Made by a program: the position numbers and the translations under genes. DNA of 8,165 nucleotides. Origin: Promethearchaeota archaeon (lineage in GTDB: Archaea; Asgardarchaeota; Lokiarchaeia; Sigynarchaeales; SOKP01). The stretch is taken from the NCBI GenBank assembly GCA_016839425.1, contig JAEOUI010000055.1, positions 1 to 8,165 of the forward strand, given 5' to 3'. Positions 5,909-8,165 of the stretch are shown in pieces. The notes beneath the pieces were generated by a model. The model made no database searches and was not told the origin of the DNA. It worked only from the letters and a program-made list of their open reading frames with translations. Each line of letters opens with the position of its first letter. Within the stretch, counting starts at the first letter, position 1.

Positions 5909-6526
5909 ATGAATGATGTAAATATTAAATGTATATATCACCCTAAAAGAGATGCCATAACTAAATGCGAGGCGTGTCAAAAAACTGTATGCGTCGAGTG
6001 TAAGATGGTATACCAACAGAGACACACATATTCATCTAATGTTGGTGGTCATCATCATCACCATTCATATTATACCCGACATGAGCTCTGTCCACCGTGT
6101 TATTACGATAGACGAATCAAGGCCGTTAAATCACCTGCGAAATATTGTATCATACTTTTTGGCTTGATTTTCACGATAATTGCCGCTTCAATGGTTTCGT
6201 TTGCGCTTGAATTTGTTTCATCATGGAACGCCTCAACTTCAATGCCGGGTCCGGACATATTTCCCATTTTTGCAGGTATTTTCGTTATTGTTGGAGTGGG
6301 GCTTATGATATTCGGAATTGTTAATGTCATTACCGGACCTAAAAGGGTGAGCGATTTAGAAAAAAAGAAGCAAGACTTTCTGACAAATCTACCCTCAATG
6401 AAACAAGCGGAACAGCCAACGACCCAACCCTCTAAACAGGCTTCAAGAAAAAATTATTGTCCCCAATGCGGAGAAAGGATTGTGCCCGAAGAAAAAATAT
6501 GCCACGAATGTGGAGTTGAATTGTAA
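5909..6526 (+). CDS. B-box zinc finger / two-TM / zinc ribbon membrane protein
   Basis: The intact paralogue of the preceding gene, 205 residues, function unknown. N-terminal B-box-like finger: C8-x2-H11, C20-x2-C23, C28-x2-C31, C61-PP-C64. Between the knuckles lies a His-rich loop GGHHHHHSYYTRHE (46-59), longer than in the first copy. Membrane helices span about 79-100 and 118-141; the intervening loop has sequon N-A-S (N107) in a WNxSTSMPGP-like segment shared with the paralogue, placing that loop outside and both termini inside. A polar linker leads to a zinc ribbon, C184-x2-C187 and C198-x2-C201. The first 39 residues are nearly identical to the paralogue (NIKCIYH, RDAITKCE, KTVCVECKMVYQQ), implying a fairly recent duplication. 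B-boxes usually mediate protein contacts, so a membrane-tethered scaffold or metal-responsive sensor is possible, but that is inference. ATG 5909 is the only sensible start. Confidence 0.85.
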   Translation: MNDVNIKCIYHPKRDAITKCEACQKTVCVECKMVYQQRHTYSSNVGGHHHHHSYYTRHELCPPCYYDRRIKAVKSPAKYCIILFGLIFTIIAASMVSFALEFVSSWNASTSMPGPDIFPIFAGIFVIVGVGLMIFGIVNVITGPKRVSDLEKKKQDFLTNLPSMKQAEQPTTQPSKQASRKNYCPQCGERIVPEEKICHECGVEL

Positions 6527-6535
6527 TTTTTTTTT
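6527..6535 (+). terminator. T9 terminator after the second B-box gene
   Basis: Nine T follow the TAA stop directly, with more T-rich sequence after (CTAATAATTTC). T tracts alone terminate archaeal RNA polymerase. The next gene is convergent, so an end signal is expected here. Confidence 0.55.
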
Positions 6536-6599
6536 CTAATAATTTCTTTCAATAAATTATCTTGGGTAAAAATGTAAGATGAAATTTCTGAAGTATTCT

Positions 6600-6881
6600 T
6601 CATCGTTTGATATTGATGATTTTTATCCCATCAGAAAAAAGCTGGGTTGGAGTAGTTAAATCAGAGGAATCCAATTCGAACACGAGAATTTCGTCTGTAT
6701 TTCTCCAAACGCTATTTTCCTCACATGGCCAATTGTGATCAATGTGTAATGCTCTATTTTTAAACTCGATCGGTTCCAATATCGTCAAAACTGTTGTATC
6801 AAACCACTCGAAGGAACCATCGTCATAGTCCGTACTGACATTATTAGGGAGATATTTTTCGACTCTTGCTGAGATAATCAC
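6600..6881 (-). CDS. Small acidic protein of unknown function
   Basis: Not recognised. The 93-residue product is acidic, has no signal peptide or membrane segment, and contains a single Cys (in NWPCEENS). It has alternating hydrophobic segments (TTVLTILEPIEF, DEILVFELDSSDL, DGIKIINI) that suggest a small all-beta fold. Motif-like pieces are STDYDDGSFEWFDTTV and HIDHNWPCEENSVWR. The start is GTG 6881; the frame stays open further upstream to a stop near 6939, but that stretch is low-complexity and unlikely to code. The adjacent ATG 6883 is out of frame and stops at once. It faces the B-box gene tail to tail and lies 65 bases downstream of tetR on the same strand, so it could be the last gene of that transcript. 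Coding status rests on composition and the lack of any rival frame. Confidence 0.6.
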   Translation of the reverse strand: MIISARVEKYLPNNVSTDYDDGSFEWFDTTVLTILEPIEFKNRALHIDHNWPCEENSVWRNTDEILVFELDSSDLTTPTQLFSDGIKIINIKR

Positions 6882-6946
6882 ATTAATAGTTTTATTTACA
6901 CAGTAAAAAAATTTTTTTAAAATATAATTAATTCCATTTTAAATAT

Positions 6947-7534
6947 TCATACTGGTGCGTTAAAAAAATTGTTGATTAGTCTAATGAGCACATCTATTAA
7001 TTCATCGTCAGTTCCGTAAAAACTATCCAAGATGATGTGAACATAAATGGTGTTAATGAGGAGTTTTGAAAGAATTGATAAGGTTCTTTCTTGGCCAATA
7101 AAATTAGGTAAGTAATTTTGAATTAATTCTGTGAGCACATAGCTATTTTTGTATTCTCTCGCTGAATATTCTTTTTTTGCACTTTCTAAGAATGACTTAT
7201 TCGTGAGTAATTCAACCTCGAATCCTTTAATCAACGGCGAAATCTCTCGAATTGCCTTGAATGCCTGCGTTAAATACTCCTTGCTTCTCTCGGGGTCGCT
7301 TACTAATAGTTGGAGCTCAGAAAAGTCGACTAATTCCATGTATTTTGCACCAAGAGATGCCATAATATCGTACAAGATTGATAATTTACCCTCGGGAAAG
7401 TGATAATACAACGTTCCTATGCTGATCTCTGCTTCTCGGGCAATTCTTCGCGTGCTAATGGAATTGTACCCGTGATTCATGATGAGGTCAATGGCAACTT
7501 TGAGAATCTTTTCCTTTCCTTCGTTCTGGCTCAT
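6947..7534 (-). CDS. TetR/AcrR-family transcriptional regulator
   Basis: The 195 residues have the normal TetR length and layout. The DNA-binding helix-turn-helix spans about 27-46, STRRIAREAEISIGTLYYHF, with the family's typical G-T-L-Y-Y-H-F end, preceded by helix EKILKVAIDLIMNHGYNSI. The remaining helices (about 50-195) form the variable ligand-binding and dimerisation part, whose ligand cannot be told. Such proteins are usually repressors released by a small hydrophobic molecule, often controlling a neighbouring transporter. It begins 60 bases after the stop of an ABC-transporter ATPase gene on the same strand, so autoregulation together with that transporter is likely. No Shine-Dalgarno precedes ATG 7534; ATTTAAAAC about 27-35 bases upstream could serve a leaderless transcript of its own. 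Confidence 0.9.
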   Translation of the reverse strand: MSQNEGKEKILKVAIDLIMNHGYNSISTRRIAREAEISIGTLYYHFPEGKLSILYDIMASLGAKYMELVDFSELQLLVSDPERSKEYLTQAFKAIREISPLIKGFEVELLTNKSFLESAKKEYSAREYKNSYVLTELIQNYLPNFIGQERTLSILSKLLINTIYVHIILDSFYGTDDELIDVLIRLINNFFNAPV

Positions 7535-7594
7535 GAGATTAATAATTTTTGTATTTAATGTTTTAAATAATTGAATATAAAAAAATAAAGAAAA

Positions 7595-8165
7595 TTAAGA
7601 TTTAGTTATTACCGTTTCGATTATTTTTCCGTCTCGCATTTTTAATATGCGATCGGCAAGAGCACCTACGGCAGGGTCGTGTGTTACCATCAAGATCGTT
7701 TGATTGAGTTCGGCGTTAAGGTTCCGCAAGAGTTGGATGATTTCCATTCCCATCTTCGTGTCGAGTTCGCCAGTAGGTTCATCAGCAATTAAGAAGGATG
7801 GCTCGTTACATAACGCTCGAGCAATAGCAACTCTCTGTTGTTCACCACCAGAAAGTTCTGAAGGAAGATGATCCTTCATTTCGGTAAGACCAACGATATT
7901 GAGAAACTTATTTACCTTCTCTCGCCTCTCTTCCTTAGGTTTACCAGCAAACACCATTGGGAGCTCAGCATTTTCAAATGCTGTCAAAACAGGCACGAGG
8001 TTATAGAATTGAAAAATAAAACCAATCTCTTTCAATCTTAAATTCGTGCGTTCCTTGTCGTTCATCTTGGCTATATTCGTTCCATTGATGTACACACTTC
8101 CGTTCGAAGGATTATCGAGTGCTCCTATCATGTTCAACAAGGTGGTTTTTCCCGAACCGGATGGT
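7595..8165 (-). CDS. ABC transporter ATP-binding protein, LolD/MacB/FtsE type (5'-truncated by window)
   Basis: The C-terminal 189 residues of an ABC ATPase; about 40 N-terminal residues lie beyond the right edge. All core motifs are visible in order: Walker A PSGSGKTT (8141-8164), Q-loop in GFIFQFYNLVP, signature LSGGEQQRVAIARAL, Walker B FLIADEPTGELD with the catalytic Glu, and the switch His in MVTHDP. The TGELD and FYNLVPVLTAFEN segments fit the COG1136 group (LolD, MacB, SalX), whose members power FtsX/MacB-type permeases that move lipoproteins, peptides or drugs rather than nutrients. The TTG at 8140 lies inside the Walker A helix and is not the start. The permease partner is not in the window and may be upstream. 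tetR follows by 60 bases. Confidence 0.93.
   Translation of the reverse strand, partial: PSGSGKTTLLNMIGALDNPSNGSVYINGTNIAKMNDKERTNLRLKEIGFIFQFYNLVPVLTAFENAELPMVFAGKPKEERREKVNKFLNIVGLTEMKDHLPSELSGGEQQRVAIARALCNEPSFLIADEPTGELDTKMGMEIIQLLRNLNAELNQTILMVTHDPAVGALADRILKMRDGKIIETVITKS

Noticed and set aside
7149..7403. Plus-strand 84-codon frame opposite tetR
   Set aside because: TetR is a clear family member on the other strand; this is a shadow.

Overview
The window looks like chromosomal DNA of an AT-rich archaeon, most likely an Asgard (Lokiarchaeia-like) lineage. Several features point that way. There is a protein with longin/roadblock-like segments and another with a CxxC zinc-binding N-terminus fused to a roadblock/LC7-like C-terminus. 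Two membrane proteins carry B-box-type zinc fingers. A secreted, sequon-rich surface protein is held by a single C-terminal membrane anchor. Some starts lack a Shine-Dalgarno but have a TATA-like box about 25-35 nt upstream, as in leaderless archaeal mRNAs. The lineage call is inferred from protein style only; no rRNA or marker gene is present.

Left block (1-1824, minus strand): a tight operon reads right to left. It encodes a 272-residue longin/roadblock-like protein, then CheW, then CheY, with gaps of about 17-18 bases, and possibly a further gene running off the left edge. CheW and CheY are classical chemotaxis parts (receptor/CheA coupling and phospho-acceptor output). Having the longin-like protein first in the same transcript suggests an archaeal signalling unit that joins chemotaxis to a small-GTPase-style domain family. 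No CheA, receptor or motor gene lies in the window.

Middle block (1825-4995): a 559-base non-coding, very AT-rich spacer holds nested inverted and direct repeats. It is followed on the plus strand by the zinc-binding/roadblock-like protein and a 626-residue surface protein, which ends in a convincing hairpin plus T9 terminator.

Right-middle block (5000-6535): two tandem paralogues each have a B-box-like zinc finger, a His-rich loop, two membrane segments and a C-terminal zinc ribbon. In the first copy the zinc ribbon is broken by a one-base loss near 5748; the remaining bases in the other frame still spell the expected CG...CxxCG ending. The second copy is intact.

Right block (6600-8165, minus strand): an unrecognised 93-residue acidic protein, a TetR-family repressor, and the C-terminal 189 residues of a LolD/MacB/FtsE-type ABC ATPase whose start lies outside the window. 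The regulator directly follows the ABC gene and may control it.

The observations most worth following are the longin-like/CheW/CheY operon, the frameshifted paralogue, and short palindromic sequences shared by promoters inside the window.
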